The notes beneath the pieces are model-generated. The model did not search any database, was not told where the DNA came from, and saw only the letters and a program-made list of their open reading frames with translations. A stretch of DNA of 33,728 nucleotides, taken from assembly GCA_036897625.1 (NCBI GenBank), contig JAYMTA010000242.1:1-33728 (forward strand), read 5' to 3'. The position numbers and the translations under genes were made by a program. This document shows, piece by piece, positions 1 to 10,505 of the stretch. Each line of letters opens with the position of its first letter. Position 1 is the first letter of the stretch. The stretch comes from Pelargonium cotyledonis. Lineage: Eukaryota; Streptophyta; Magnoliopsida; Geraniales; Geraniaceae.

Positions 1-637
1 ATTGGGTACAAAATAGAAGTGTGGGTACTCAATTGGGCACAATAAAAGTTTGGCTACTAGATTGGGTATTTGGTCAAAGTCTGGGTACTAAAAAAACCTT
101 TATCCTAAAGTTCAAATACCATTTCAGGTCAAACAAAAAATTCATTGACCAAATTAGAGTGAAACACGAAAGTTCATGAACCAAATTTTGTCTTCAACAT
201 TTTGAAAAAGTTAAGGTGAAGTTACTTCTTGATGGAGGTGTATTCTCACAAATTTTATGGATACTAACTAATTTATACTGGGAAGCAATCATAATTGTTA
301 ACTTAAATCCACGAGCATTAGAAAATTCAGACCAATCAATTTCAGATCACATCAATTTTTCTTTGCAAATACACTGACCGAATTGGACTAGACTAAACTA
401 AATATTCAAATTTTATCTTATTTTAAATATAATTCGAATTAGAGTTTTATCAACCTGAATGCGAACGCATCCAATCCAAATTGTAGTAAAAACAGGGTGC
501 ATGTGCATAATAAGATAGTCCACCAATACGAGTCGACGTTACTTTTTTGACACTACAATACAACCAATGGATAAGATTCAAATGTCGTTGCCATTTCTCG
601 TTTCAATCCACAGTCCACACAGTACTGTTCAGCTCCC
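1..637. other. Intergenic DNA upstream of the RAF2-like gene
   Basis: AT-rich sequence without a convincing gene. Positions 1-100 contain short repeated phrases around attgggta and gggtact. Positions 145-195 carry a phrase (ccaaattagagtgaaacacg, then a version of 'aaagttcatgaaccaaat') that recurs in diverged form near 24600-24650 and, reversed, near 14735-14850, so it belongs to a dispersed repeat family. The last 40-100 bases before 638 should hold the promoter and 5' UTR of the next gene. I see no clear TATA box. Confidence 0.5.
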
Positions 638-3167
638 ATGGCAGCCACCACCAGCGTCTCCTTGTCAGCCCTCTTCCCCTCCCTCTCGGCGCCGCGCCAC
701 CGCTCCCTGGCCGTTCCGGCGGGTCCGAGCAGGGTGGTCCTCAGAAACCGCGCCGTGGGCGGCGACATGTTGGGTGATTTCGGCGCCAGAGACCCCTTCC
801 CGGCGGAGATAGCCAGCGACTTCGGCGAGAAGGTCGGAAACCTCGACACCGAGCACAAGATTCTCATCCCCAACATCTCTGCCCTCTCTCTCTCTCAGCA
901 AGAGTGCTCTCCTGTTTCTCCTCTCCAACCTCCCATGTCTTCAGATGTTGCCACCAAGCTCTTGAGGAAGGTCTTTTTACATCACTTATCTGCTAATTTT
1001 GCCTATTTTGTTACAAAACCTAGATATTTTTATGGGACTGGTGGAGATAATTGTGCATAATTGTTGAATTGACTGTCAGTTTTAGCTTTTAGGTTAATTG
1101 GAGTTCATCAGATTGCAGGACATTAGGTTTTGCTTTCATTCACTATTGCTTAGCTCTGTTGCCTAATTTTGATCTTTAAGGAAATGGTGAAATTGAATCT
1201 GTCATTAGTGCTTACTCTATAGAAAACTTATATGAACTTTTAGGTGTAAATTGCAATCTAGGGTTGCGCTGCACCTTCCTTTTGCTCTGGGGCTTGATTT
1301 TCATGAGTCGATTGCCCTAAGATATCACTTGTAATATAAGAGCATCTCCAAAGTCCTAAGAAGGAGAGAGTGTGTGCCACATCATCATGTAAAAGTCCTT
1401 AGCATCTACTTAGCATTGTTCTCTTTAATGTTTAGCATCACTACAATAAATGCCAAGAGGAGATAGAATGTAAAATAATGTGACTTAGTATCAGGTGCTA
1501 AGCTTAGCATCTCATCCTTAACATCTCCACCCTAACGCCTACTACTCCAATGCTTAACACCTCCATCAAGGGTCTTAGAGTATCTCTTATCATCCTCATT
1601 GGAGGTGGTCTAATACTATGATTACAATTGGAGATTCATAGAGCATCTGGCTCTGAAACTCTTTGAGCTCCTTTGATATAGATGTTAAGCATTGGAGTAA
1701 GAGGTCCTAAGAAATGATATGCTAAGCTTGACACTCATTGCTAAGCATCACTATTACACACACTCTCCTCTTAGCATACATTTTAGTGAGTGCTAAGCAT
1801 TTGAGAGAAAAATGGTAAGTAGATGCTTAATAGATGTCAAGTACTCACATGATGTGGTGGCGCACTCTCTCTTCTCCTTAGCACCTATTAAGTAGATAAG
1901 CATTGAAGATGCTCTTAAACCCCTTTTGATAGAGATGTTAAGCATTGGAGTATGAGATGTTAAGATGAGATACTAATTAGATGATGATAAACATTGGAGT
2001 ATGAGGTGCTAAGAGATGCCTAGGAGAAAATGTTAAGCTTTAACACCCAATTCTAGGCTTCACTATTTCACATTCTCTTTCCTCTTAGTATTCATTGCAG
2101 TGGGTGCTAAGCATTGGAGAGAAAAATGCTAAGTAGATGCTAAGCACTCACATGATGAGGTGACACGCTCTCTTCCTTAACACTCCATAAAATAGTTAAG
2201 CAATGGAGGTGTTAGGAAGAGAGAGTGTATGCCACATGACTTAGCACCCTATTTAGCATTTTATTTTCTTATGCTTAGCGCCCACTGTAATGAATGCTAA
2301 GAAGAAGATAATGTGCAATAGGCTTAACATTTTGTGCTAAACTTAACATCTTCTTCTTAGCATCTCCTCTTTAGCGCCTCATATTCCAATGTTTAACATC
2401 TCTATCAAAGAGACTCTAATACTCTTAAATGGTTAATCAAACCTCACAAGTCTTTTCAAACAACCAAAACCCTGCAACCTGAATCAATTTGTATTCTAAT
2501 TGCTAGCTTCCAAAATGTTGATTATAGAAATTACTGAAATAAGAATCCATTGTTGATTTTTTGCTTATATTATCCAAGTACATTAAGATGCTCATGCATT
2601 GTTGACGTCAATCGGAATCGGATATTGGAAGCCAAAAAGACAATGCTGTTGTTTATTATCTATTTTGTGTTTGTTTGTAGGTTATTGGGTGGAGACTATT
2701 GGAAGAAGAAGGCGGACTCAAACTGCAGTGTCTGTGGAAGTTGAGGGACTATAAATGCGGTGTCGAACTAATCAATCGGATTTACAAGGTTTCAGAAGCT
2801 GCAGGGCATTTCCCTAATCTTCACTTAGAACAACCAAATCAAGTCAGAGCTGAGCTCTGGACGGCTTCTATTGGTAAGTGAGCGAGCTCTTTCTGCTTTA
2901 TCTGCTGTGAACCATAATGTTTATGCGTAAACCGTCACCGGTAAAATTTAAGTTTCAGTTCTATTCCTATGATGAGATAAAACTAGTACAAACGAACTGA
3001 TCATGTTGATGATATATTGGACTGAAAATACATTATTAGTTTTTCTATCTGACAAAGAATGTATGGATTGTGCAGGAGGTTTGTGTATGAACGATTTCAT
3101 TGTGGCTGCTAAAATAGATGCGATAAAAACATCAGATCTTGTCCCCAGAAGACGCGCTTGGGCATAG
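638..3167 (+). CDS. RAF2: RAF2-type pterin-4a-carbinolamine dehydratase-like chloroplast protein
   Basis: Exons 638-970, 2681-2873 and 3076-3167 join to 205 codons plus stop, all with GT-AG introns. Residues 1 to about 45 are Ser/Ala/Arg-rich with few acids, like a chloroplast transit peptide. A plant-specific segment follows (LGDFGARDPFPAEI; then DTEHKILIPN and SPLQPPMS), and then the DCoH/PCD fold from about residue 95 to 190 (GWRLLEEEGGLKLQCLWKL; GHFPNLHLEQPNQVRAELW). The whole matches my memory of Arabidopsis At5g51110, the Rubisco assembly factor RAF2 (also described as SDIRIP1). In known members this protein acts in the chloroplast stroma in Rubisco assembly. Active dehydratases have a paired His in the catalytic motif; here only His154 is present, followed by Phe155, so enzymatic activity is doubtful. 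The start is the first ATG in frame and has the expected transit peptide behind it. Intron 1 is 1710 bp and full of repeats. Confidence 0.9.
1341..2430. repeat. Nested inverted-repeat (MITE-like) cluster in RAF2 intron 1
   Basis: Four related segments of about 225-300 bp lie in the order +, -, -, +: roughly 1341-1584, 1664-1917, 1918-2213 and 2205-2430. Shared words include ttaagcattggagta or its complement, gctaagtagatgctaagcac, and cacactctcct/gagagagtgtgtgccacat. The outer edge starts gagcatctcca (1341), and the second segment ends gaagatgctctta (about 1905-1917), which is its inverse. This fits tandem or nested insertions of one non-autonomous terminal-inverted-repeat family, and the RNA could fold into long hairpins. 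I cannot assign the superfamily, and no target duplication is clear. Edges are approximate. Confidence 0.7.
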
Positions 3168-3637
3168 TAGGACTACGTGTTTTTGTTTGTTTTCTTGAAC
3201 AATTACCAAAATGAATCTGCAGTTGTAGTAGTGGCAATGAGTTTTGCCAAAAGTAAAAGAAATCTCATTTGGTGCAAATACTGCCACATTCTATACCCAT
3301 TTTGTTAATCATGTTTTCTGTATATGAATCGCGGAGTTCTTCATGCTTTATGGGTTTTGACATGCCGAATTTATAGACAAATGCTATAAATCTCAAATAT
3401 TGTTCTAAGTAATGTGTTATTTGATATCATAGGACAGTCAAATTATAATATGTGAAATGTACAATGTGTTAAAAATGCCATCTAACTTCGGGTCTCCCTG
3501 TATGTGAATGAATTTATCCACAATTCTACTTCCCTGCTAGCACACTAGGTTTCGGGCACGCGAAAATATGCCCCACCCGGCTCCCAGGGATCAGACGTAG
3601 TTTTAATTTTCTTGCCCGACCCAACCCAACCCATCCC

Positions 3638-3755
3638 ATCAAAGGTTGTCCACCTCCTGCAGATTTTGAGCCTCTTGAATGCTTTACCTGACCCAATCTA
3701 AACAATCAAAGGTTGTCCACCTCCTATAGATTTTGAGCCTCTTGAATGCTTTACC
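3638..3755. repeat. Tandem direct repeat, two 51-bp copies spaced 67 bp
   Basis: Copies at 3638-3688 and 3705-3755 both read atcaaaggttgtccacctcc, then a 5-base variable patch, then gattttgagcctcttgaatg and ctttacc. They differ at only about two positions. The 16-bp spacer is present once, so the duplicated unit is about 67 bp, a recent local duplication. Confidence 0.9.
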
Positions 3756-4200
3756 GTACATAACTCGGATTCGATCCCAAGGTGGCATCTAGAAATGATC
3801 CTTCTGGAAAGTACCCACCCAAAAAAAACCCCTACCCTAAACAATGATTTGAGAGATGTGAGTAACCTCCACTGTTGCCTAATGAGTAAAACAAATTAAA
3901 CTCGCGAAATTTTATCCCTACTGCTTCTTTTTGTTTACCCAACTTATCCCATGTCATTCAATGAATGGATTTTTGGGTTCCGTCTCAAAACCCGTAAGAA
4001 AGAGTTTAACATTCTCCCCAAATCGTTGCAAACACTACTTGGGAGAAGTTAATATGTTGCCTCACTTTCCGAATTACTCGTGTTATAGAGCTCAAGTGAT
4101 AAAAATATTTTTACGATTTTTCCTATATCTTCATTTGTCCACTATTTTGTTCAATTTTTTTTATCGTAACTTGGCTAGAGACTTGACTGGGAGGACCCAA

Positions 4201-4207
4201 TATAAAT
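4201..4207 (+). promoter_or_regulatory. Possible TATA box of FSD2
   Basis: TATAAAT lies 129 bases before the FSD2 start codon, a plausible distance for a core promoter followed by a short 5' UTR. It is judged by motif and position only; AT-rich plant DNA gives many chance matches. Confidence 0.3.
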
Positions 4208-4329
4208 TGAACAGACTGCTGCTACTAGCCTACTTCATCACCCTCATCCACTACCGAATTTCAAACAAAGAATCGATTTTGAGTGAGACCCAACTCCTCT
4301 CCACTCCACTCCACTTCATACCAACCGCC

Positions 4330-7300
4330 ATGGCTGCTGCTCCAACTACGCTAACGTGCGCTCCTTTTCTTCTCCAAGGTCGCCATTTTCTCACAACAAC
4401 TCTGTCTCTCTTTGCTCTCTTTGTTTCTTCACTTACATCTTCTTTTTATGTTGCTTCAACACAACACAGGTCTCTGCTCACCACCTCGTAGCTTCCACCT
4501 GACGAACAAAAAGGTTTGCTTTCTGTTACATGGTTGCTCAGAAATGGAGTCGAAACGATAATTTTCCGAGAAGTTCACCTGAAACGCTAAACTTTACCTG
4601 CTTTTAACTTTTCCCTTTTATGTACCCTAAGATTTTCTTTGGAACCAAACAGAATGCTTAGAGTTTCTGCTGCTTTATTGGGTCATAATGTATGGTAATA
4701 TGAAGTCTTTGAGTGGGTTGGGTTAGGTTTCTTGTGTGGTTGGTCGGTTGGTCCTAAACCCCTTGAGATTGTATACCTGAAACTTGGTCAGTACTTAATC
4801 ACTACTTGCAAGACATGCTATATTTGGGATGTTGCTGCCATTTCACAAGTAAACAATGTCATGGCTATTTGGAAAAATCTAAGAAAAACCTGTTACCAAT
4901 TCGTTTTTCTACAAGGCCACTAGGGTTATTAGAAGTGAGACAGAAGAAGAAAAACTATTATTAGATGATTTTAAGAGATTAGATAGGTGCAGATGTTGGG
5001 GCATTTGGATGTTGATAATGAATTAGTGAATGATAACCGTAGTAATTGGTTTTTACTGGCATAGCTTATTTATGTGATGATGTGTGTGATTATTATTATT
5101 ATTATTAGATGTGTGTCCGTTAGTTTATTTAGTTTACCTAACTCGGTTCTGTTGATATTTCTTGGTCAGTAGTCTGATCTTGACTGAAATGTGTAATATG
5201 ATAGAGTTGTTTCGTTTTGAGGAAAATCTTGTTAAGAAAGATTACTTTCCAGAATGTAATAAATCAGCCATCTTTTATGCAGCAGAGACCCAGGAAGGCG
5301 GGATTCACTATGGTTAAAGCACTGTTGGAGCTAAAGCCTCCTCCATACCCACTGGTAGAATACATATATTTACTTTCCATATCTACTGTTATGTTTTATC
5401 AAAAGCTGTAGATGTCACTTGAGTTATGCATGTGAATGGATACAAAATAATCTAACTGGGGCTTTCTCAGTATTCGGCTATTCATGCAATCCATCTTGAA
5501 TTTGGTTCATCTCCTGTTCCTGTAGGTTCAGGCATGTGATGTACGTTCCATAATATAATTGGAAGTCGGAATAGATTTGCATAGCTTTTACCATAGGCTA
5601 TCATGCCCTGTCATTTTTTAAGGCTGAAGTCGATAATTATTTTTCTGAAATATATTTGTAAAAATAGAACAGACTGAGATTCTCTGCTCCCTATGATATA
5701 GTAGATTTGAAACTATCCCAGAGTACATGTTACATATATATGTTTATCTTGATCATAAATGATGTTTGCTGTCAATTTCCTTGGTGGTAGCCTTTTCTCT
5801 TACTTCCCTCGTGGGTGTTTGTGCAATGTACTTAGAGTTGCAAGTGCAAGTAACTTTTAGAATGAGTGAATAATAGGACTTTTGGCCTTGATGAGAGTAT
5901 GAGACTTGAAGGGATTCAATGCTCGCCCACTTGGGCTACATACCAGATCTTGCACTGCTGCATAAACGTTTTTTGTTTGTTTGTTTTGTTTTGCATCTAT
6001 CTCTGTGCTGATCTTCATCATCAGCTTCAGCAGTGTTTATCACGCATAATAACCATTTCAGTTCCCAATATGATACTGTCAGAATTACCATTGCATCATG
6101 GAATTTCTTTATTGTGTCAGATTGAGTAGAGAGTTCTTTGTCATGTATCACTGAATCTATGGTTTTTTGTGTTGGGCCGTCTAAAAGGTTTCGTTACCAT
6201 GCTTGACTTTGAACTTCACTCTTCTTGATATTGGATTGAGGTAGCTGTTTCTTCATGGTGGTTTTTTAGCAACCAAGAGGTTATGGTTTGCTTTCTTTGA
6301 GAAGGAACTTATTCAATATTTGTAATTTTCATTGATAATGAAAAAGATTCACCTAACCGGATAACCATATCCTGCACAACAATTTCCTCCCAACATTATA
6401 ATGTTATTCTACCTCTAGACGAAACATTCCTCTTAGGAATAAGTTTTAGCTGTCCCAGACAAAAATGCAGAGAAACATAAAAAATTAGTTAGCTTGTAGA
6501 GCATCAATGTGAATCGTAATTCGTAAGTGTATGTTCCCACATATGGGGGAAATGCCTAGTATGTTGCTAAAAATTAAGTATAGTATTTGGGCATTATTTT
6601 TGGTCAAGTTGATAATGCAATGGTTTGATGGATTGGATCGGTCAGACAATATGGCACATATGTATAGAACATTTATATTTTAATATGATCCAAGAGTAGT
6701 GGTAGACTGGTAGTAACAATATTTTCATGTTTTAAGCGGTATTAGTTTCAAATGTTATTTGTAATTTTTATTCATCTATTATGTTTTTCTGAGAATTTAA
6801 TTCATTAATTATTTCAGGCTGCAAGCATTACCCAGTTTTGAGTTGTAACTGTGATATTGTGTCACATTGGAGATACTTAATACTTAATACTCCCTCTGTC
6901 CCAAAATAATTTATTCTCTTTCTCAACAAAAATCATCCCAAAATAATTGGCCACTTTCCTTTTTAGGGAGTTAGTTATGCATGAATTACCAAAAATAACC
7001 CTAAGATAAGTTAGTTAGAATACTTGAGCTTGTTACAACAAGAGTACAATGGGGCATCGGGGCAAAATACCAATCCTAACTAACTAAACCTTAATCTCTG
7101 CAAAAAATGGGAAAGTGGACTATTATTTTGGGACGGAGGAAGTAACAAACTTGGAACTATTATTTAAATCCATGCTCTAGATATAGCTACTATAAAATAT
7201 AAAAAATGTATGGGGCATAATTGGAGTTATTGGCCATGTTAGTTGCATGTTAATTACATTGTTATTCTCATCTTTTATTAATTAATGTATGGTAGGATGC

Positions 7301-9132
7301 TCTGGAGCCGCATATGAGCAAGGAAACACTGGAGTATCATTGGGGAAAGCACCATAGTGGCTATGTGAATAACCTAAACAAGCAAATTGCAGAAAGTGAG
7401 CTGGATGGAATGTCCCTTGAAGATATTATAATCACCTCGTACAACAAGGGTGATCTTCTTCCAGCTTTTAATAATGCTGCACAGGTGTGCTATGTGTATT
7501 TATCATGATCTTTCCTGAAAAGATATAATTTGATCAAAACTACAATTTGGGCAATAGCTATCTGAATTTTGGAATGGGTACTTATGAATTAAAACGTAAT
7601 TCTTCGTAGGTTCTAATGAACTCTTGTGACCTTAGTCCAAATTAACAAATCTGACAAGTAAGGTCGGACGTATTTTGAAGGAAATTGGAATCTCCCTTTT
7701 TTTTAGATTGGGAATTTTCAATATCTATCTTCATTCCCACTTTGTTCTCCCACTCCATCAAATCCTGCCCATTTTCATCCCCTCCAAAGAGGAGAGGAAT
7801 ATTCTCATTCTGATTTCTTGATTCAGATTCCCTTCAAATTAGATCAAAAGCTATCTTTAAGTGTCTTGGATTGTTCTAAAATTTGTGTATGACTTAATAC
7901 TTGAGAAATATGTACACTTTTGCATCCCCCAAATTGCAACATCCCACCTTATATCTCACCTGAAATTTATCAACATTTATTTGATAATATGTTGCCTGTT
8001 TGCAGGTCTGGAACCACGACTTTTTCTGGGAGTCCATGAAACCAGGTGGTGGAGGAAAGCCATCAGGGGAGCTTCTAGAAATGATAGAAAGAGATTTTGG
8101 TTCTTTTGAAGAATTTGTGGAAAAGTTCAAGTTAACTGCAGCCACACAGTTCGGTTCTGGTTGGGCATGGCTTGCATGTGAGTTACCTCCTCCCCTTTCT
8201 CTGACATGGTATTTCTAACACCTTGCTATTACTTCATACTTGTCCTTCTTTGTATTGCAATCTGAATCTGGCCCGAGAGCTTTATGAGTATCTGTTTGTT
8301 TTATTTTGTATAGACAAGGCAAATAGACTTGAGGTTGAAAATGCTGAAAATCCTCGCCCAAGTGAGGAGGACAAAAAGCTTGTAGTGGTGAAGAGTCCCA
8401 ATGCCGTGAACCCACTTGTTTGGGACTATTCCGTGAGTGATTATTCTTATTTATATGTGTAGTATACAGATATATGCGATATTACTAAATCCTGAAACTC
8501 GCTATATATTTTGGCTGAGTTTGGCTTCGGTTTCTTGCAGCCACTCCTTGCAATTGATGTTTGGGAGGTATGTATCGTTTTTGCCGTCTAGCTGGCTTCA
8601 GATTTAATTTCTTGTGATCTATTAACTTTTACTAATTACCTTGATTTGTCCGAACAGCATGCTTACTACCTTGACTTTGAGGTGAGGCTCGGTCACTCAA
8701 AACTTGTACAGTTTGCCAATAATATATATAGATATATATATTTTGTAGTGTTTTAACAACCATGAAATTTGTTTCTTCTAGAACCAACGAGTTGATTACG
8801 CATCGATCTTTTTAGAGAAGCTTGTATCATGGGAAACAGTCAGTTCCAGGCTTGAATCTGCTAAGGCCCAACACGTTGCCAGAGAAATAGCAAGAGAGCT
8901 CGCGATTGAAAATGCAGCTCGCGCCCAGGCTGAAGGCCAGCAGGCCGAGCAATTGGAAAGTGCAGCTTGCGACCAGGCTGACGACCTGCAGGCTGAGCAA
9001 TCGGAAAAAGGAGAACAAGTTACAGAAAGGAGATTAAGTGATAGTGATGATTCAGAGGATGGTTCAGAGGATGATTCAGAGGATGATTCAGGGGATGATT
9101 CAGAGGATACAGAAGATGATTCAGAAAATTAA
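4330..9132 (+). CDS. FSD2: Chloroplast iron superoxide dismutase, FSD2/PAP9 type
   Basis: Exons: 4330-4378, 4470-4513, 5283-5354, 7296-7484, 8006-8177, 8314-8432, 8541-8567, 8658-8681, 8782-9132. They join to 348 codons plus stop, with all introns GT-AG. The enzyme converts superoxide to O2 and H2O2. Residues 1 to about 45 look like a chloroplast transit peptide. Iron ligands are visible: His70 (EYHWGKHH), His122 (VWNHDFFW), Asp221 and His225 (DVWEHAYY). Gln118 in FNNAAQ and Tyr78 are the usual Fe-SOD second-shell residues. [17 protein letters not shown] and the acidic tail point to FSD2 (PAP9), which in Arabidopsis joins FSD3 at plastid nucleoids with the plastid RNA polymerase. The protein is longer than Arabidopsis FSD2 (about 305 aa as I remember) because the tail is expanded. 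The first intron 3' site choice at exon 3 is a NAGNAG. The stop codon overlaps an AATAAA-like signal (taataaaag). Confidence 0.94.
5355..7295 (+). other. FSD2 intron 3 (1.9 kb)
   Basis: This long intron separates the transit-peptide exons from the catalytic exons. Apart from the Stowaway-like MITE at 6890-7142, I see only AT-rich unique-looking sequence with short T-tracts. The open frames at 5866-6151 on either strand have no recognisable protein content. Confidence 0.6.
6890..7142. mobile_element. Stowaway-like MITE in FSD2 intron 3
   Basis: The left end is ctccctctgtcccaaaataa. The right end, read on the other strand, is cttcctccgtcccaaaataa. These are close to the Stowaway consensus CTCCCTCCGTCCC. 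TA dinucleotides at 6888-6889 and 7143-7144 are the expected Tc1/mariner-type target duplication. At about 253 bp it has no coding capacity. An internal second copy of the motif (cccaaaataattggccactt, from about 6938) resembles the right end more than the left end does. Confidence 0.88.
8908..9003 (+). repeat. 48-bp in-frame tandem duplication in the FSD2 tail
   Basis: Two adjacent 48-bp units, 8908-8955 and 8956-9003, encode [16 protein letters not shown] and [16 protein letters not shown]. Both share gcagct, caggctga, caggc and gagcaat in register. It is an exact 16-codon duplication that has since diverged by several substitutions, and it keeps the reading frame. Confidence 0.93.
9040..9129 (+). 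repeat. Asp/Ser/Glu minisatellite encoding the acidic FSD2 C-terminus
   Basis: Repeats of a 12-15 base unit (gatgattcagag with variants) encode [20 protein letters not shown] and then [10 protein letters not shown] before the stop. The Ser-Asp/Glu pattern resembles casein kinase 2 target sites, but this is only an inference from composition. Confidence 0.9.
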
Positions 9133-9804
9133 TAAAAGCTCTTTTTTGTAGTGATAAAAGTAAGTATTGTTTTTCAGTTAGAAGGTTAGATAGCTTGTGT
9201 ACATATACAAGTGTTCTGTAGTGTCTGATTTTTGCATTTGTTGCCAAAAAAAAGTAGAATATGAACAAATGTATTGAGTAAAAGCTCTATCACTTGAGGC
9301 ATTGTGTTATTCCAAAATCAGCATCCATGGTATGTTTGATCATTGGAACAAAATTGCTACTTTCTATATAATATTGACAATGGAAATAGTGAAACCTGAT
9401 CATCTTATTGGGAAAATCTTTAGAGAAATAAAAGCCATTCGGGTCGGAGAGTCTCGTCTGCACCGGCCAAGACTTGTTAAGCCATCGGGGTTCGGGACAA
9501 AATATGTGTTTTCCTTTTTTAACAAATTGGTTATGCACAAATTGTCAACAGTATTAGCTAATATCATTTCACATGTGATTATAGAGATATAAGAGTATAT
9601 ATACCACTAACTTTTGCTTGGCTTTTCTAAACTCTCGTTTTAGGACGGAAGGAGTAGCATTTAGTTTTGGCATCGACTTAAAATGTTTATCGGCAGCTTA
9701 TAGATTCTAAATATAAGGATCTCAATGTTACACATTGTCAAGATTTCTGATCCTTTCTCTTCCTCGTTTTATTCTCTCCTCTTGCTTATCACCAAGAACC
9801 ACAG
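9133..9804. other. FSD2 3' region and AT-rich spacer
   Basis: It contains the FSD2 3' UTR and unassigned AT-rich DNA. At about 9640-9656, ttaggacggaaggagtag resembles one end of a Stowaway-type element, but I cannot find the partner end, so it may be a decayed fragment. No gene is seen. Confidence 0.4.
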
Positions 9805-10240
9805 GGGATTCAGATCTGGAAAACTGGGGCTGATCACGACGAGGTTGATCGAATCCAATTTAAGCCACGCACGTGCTTCCATCATGACGACTTCAACACT
9901 CACACCAAGGCTAGCTTGGACTGGTTGGACCAATACTCAGCTTCCGAGTATGATGCCAGAACAGCCATTGCTGCTCTCGAGCAGAAGCACCACGTTGATG
10001 CTAAACTACATTTACAGTCATGGATTATTCTTCAACTTGCAATGACGGGATTAAGGGTGGGGAAGGAGGTGGGTTGTCTACTCTGAAGCAGAAGAAGAAT
10101 CGTCGTATGTTTCAGCTAACTACTTTGGCCATGTGCACTATCGATTTGCACTCTAATTAATTTTGTTCTGTGCAGTTTTCCCAACAGCAAATCAACTAAA
10201 TAGAATGACTCAAGTCAAGTATAAGAAGAGAAAAGCAACA
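9805..10240 (+). pseudogene. Orphan coding-like fragment, family not recognised
   Basis: After a plausible acceptor (accacag at 9804) a frame stays open to a stop at 10084-10086. It encodes 93 residues, starting GIQIWKTGADHDEVDRIQF, then KPRTCF, then HHDDFNTHTKASLDWLDQY and SASEYDARTAIAALEQKHHV. The composition is protein-like (Trp, His, Asp, helical Ala/Glu/Lys runs), unlike the surrounding AT-rich DNA. There is no ATG at its start and no upstream exons that I can identify. A second overlapping frame from about 10019 (ATG; GIKGGEGGGLSTLKQKKNRR) reaches a possible donor near 10106, followed by a possible acceptor near 10177. It may be the last exons of a decayed or transposed gene. I do not know the family. 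Confidence 0.45.
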
Positions 10241-10308
10241 CCATGTTTGCTTGCAATCTACCTCTAAAATGGTACATTTATTGATCCAAGGCGTAAAAAC
10301 AAAAAGTA

Positions 10309-10328
10309 ATACAACATATATGTTGTAT
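10309..10328. repeat. Perfect 20-bp palindrome
   Basis: atacaacatatatgttgtat reads identically on both strands. It lies about 180 bases beyond the Toc34 stop codon (on the 3' side of that gene) and could be in its 3' UTR or its terminator region. No function is implied. Confidence 0.9.
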
Positions 10329-10505
10329 GATACAGATTCGTAAAATCAAGAGCAGAAGTGAAAATAAATCTCGTTAACAAAATTTAGTTCTCTTAAAACA
10401 GTAATAAACTATTTCATGGCATGATCTGCTAGACTAGCCCTGAAAGAGAGAGAAGCTAAGGTTCTCACCAGAACCTGAGAAAACTGGATTCTTCTTTGAC
10501 GCCAA

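Larger units (their letters stand above)
3168..4329. other. Intergenic region between RAF2-like and FSD2 genes
   Basis: It holds the 3' UTR of the RAF2-like gene, a local tandem duplication at 3638-3755 and the promoter side of FSD2. Open frames here (for example 3931-4491) are not supported: their codons read through the TATA-like and 5' UTR sequence and do not resemble a protein family I know. Confidence 0.5.

Noticed and set aside
3931..4491. 186-codon open frame overlapping FSD2 exon 1
   Set aside because: It runs through the promoter, exon 1 and an intron in the FSD2 frame by chance. The part upstream of 4330 has no protein character.
9640..9656. Second Stowaway element after FSD2
   Set aside because: Only one terminus-like motif (ggacggaaggagta) is visible, with no partner inverted repeat; probably a relic or chance.
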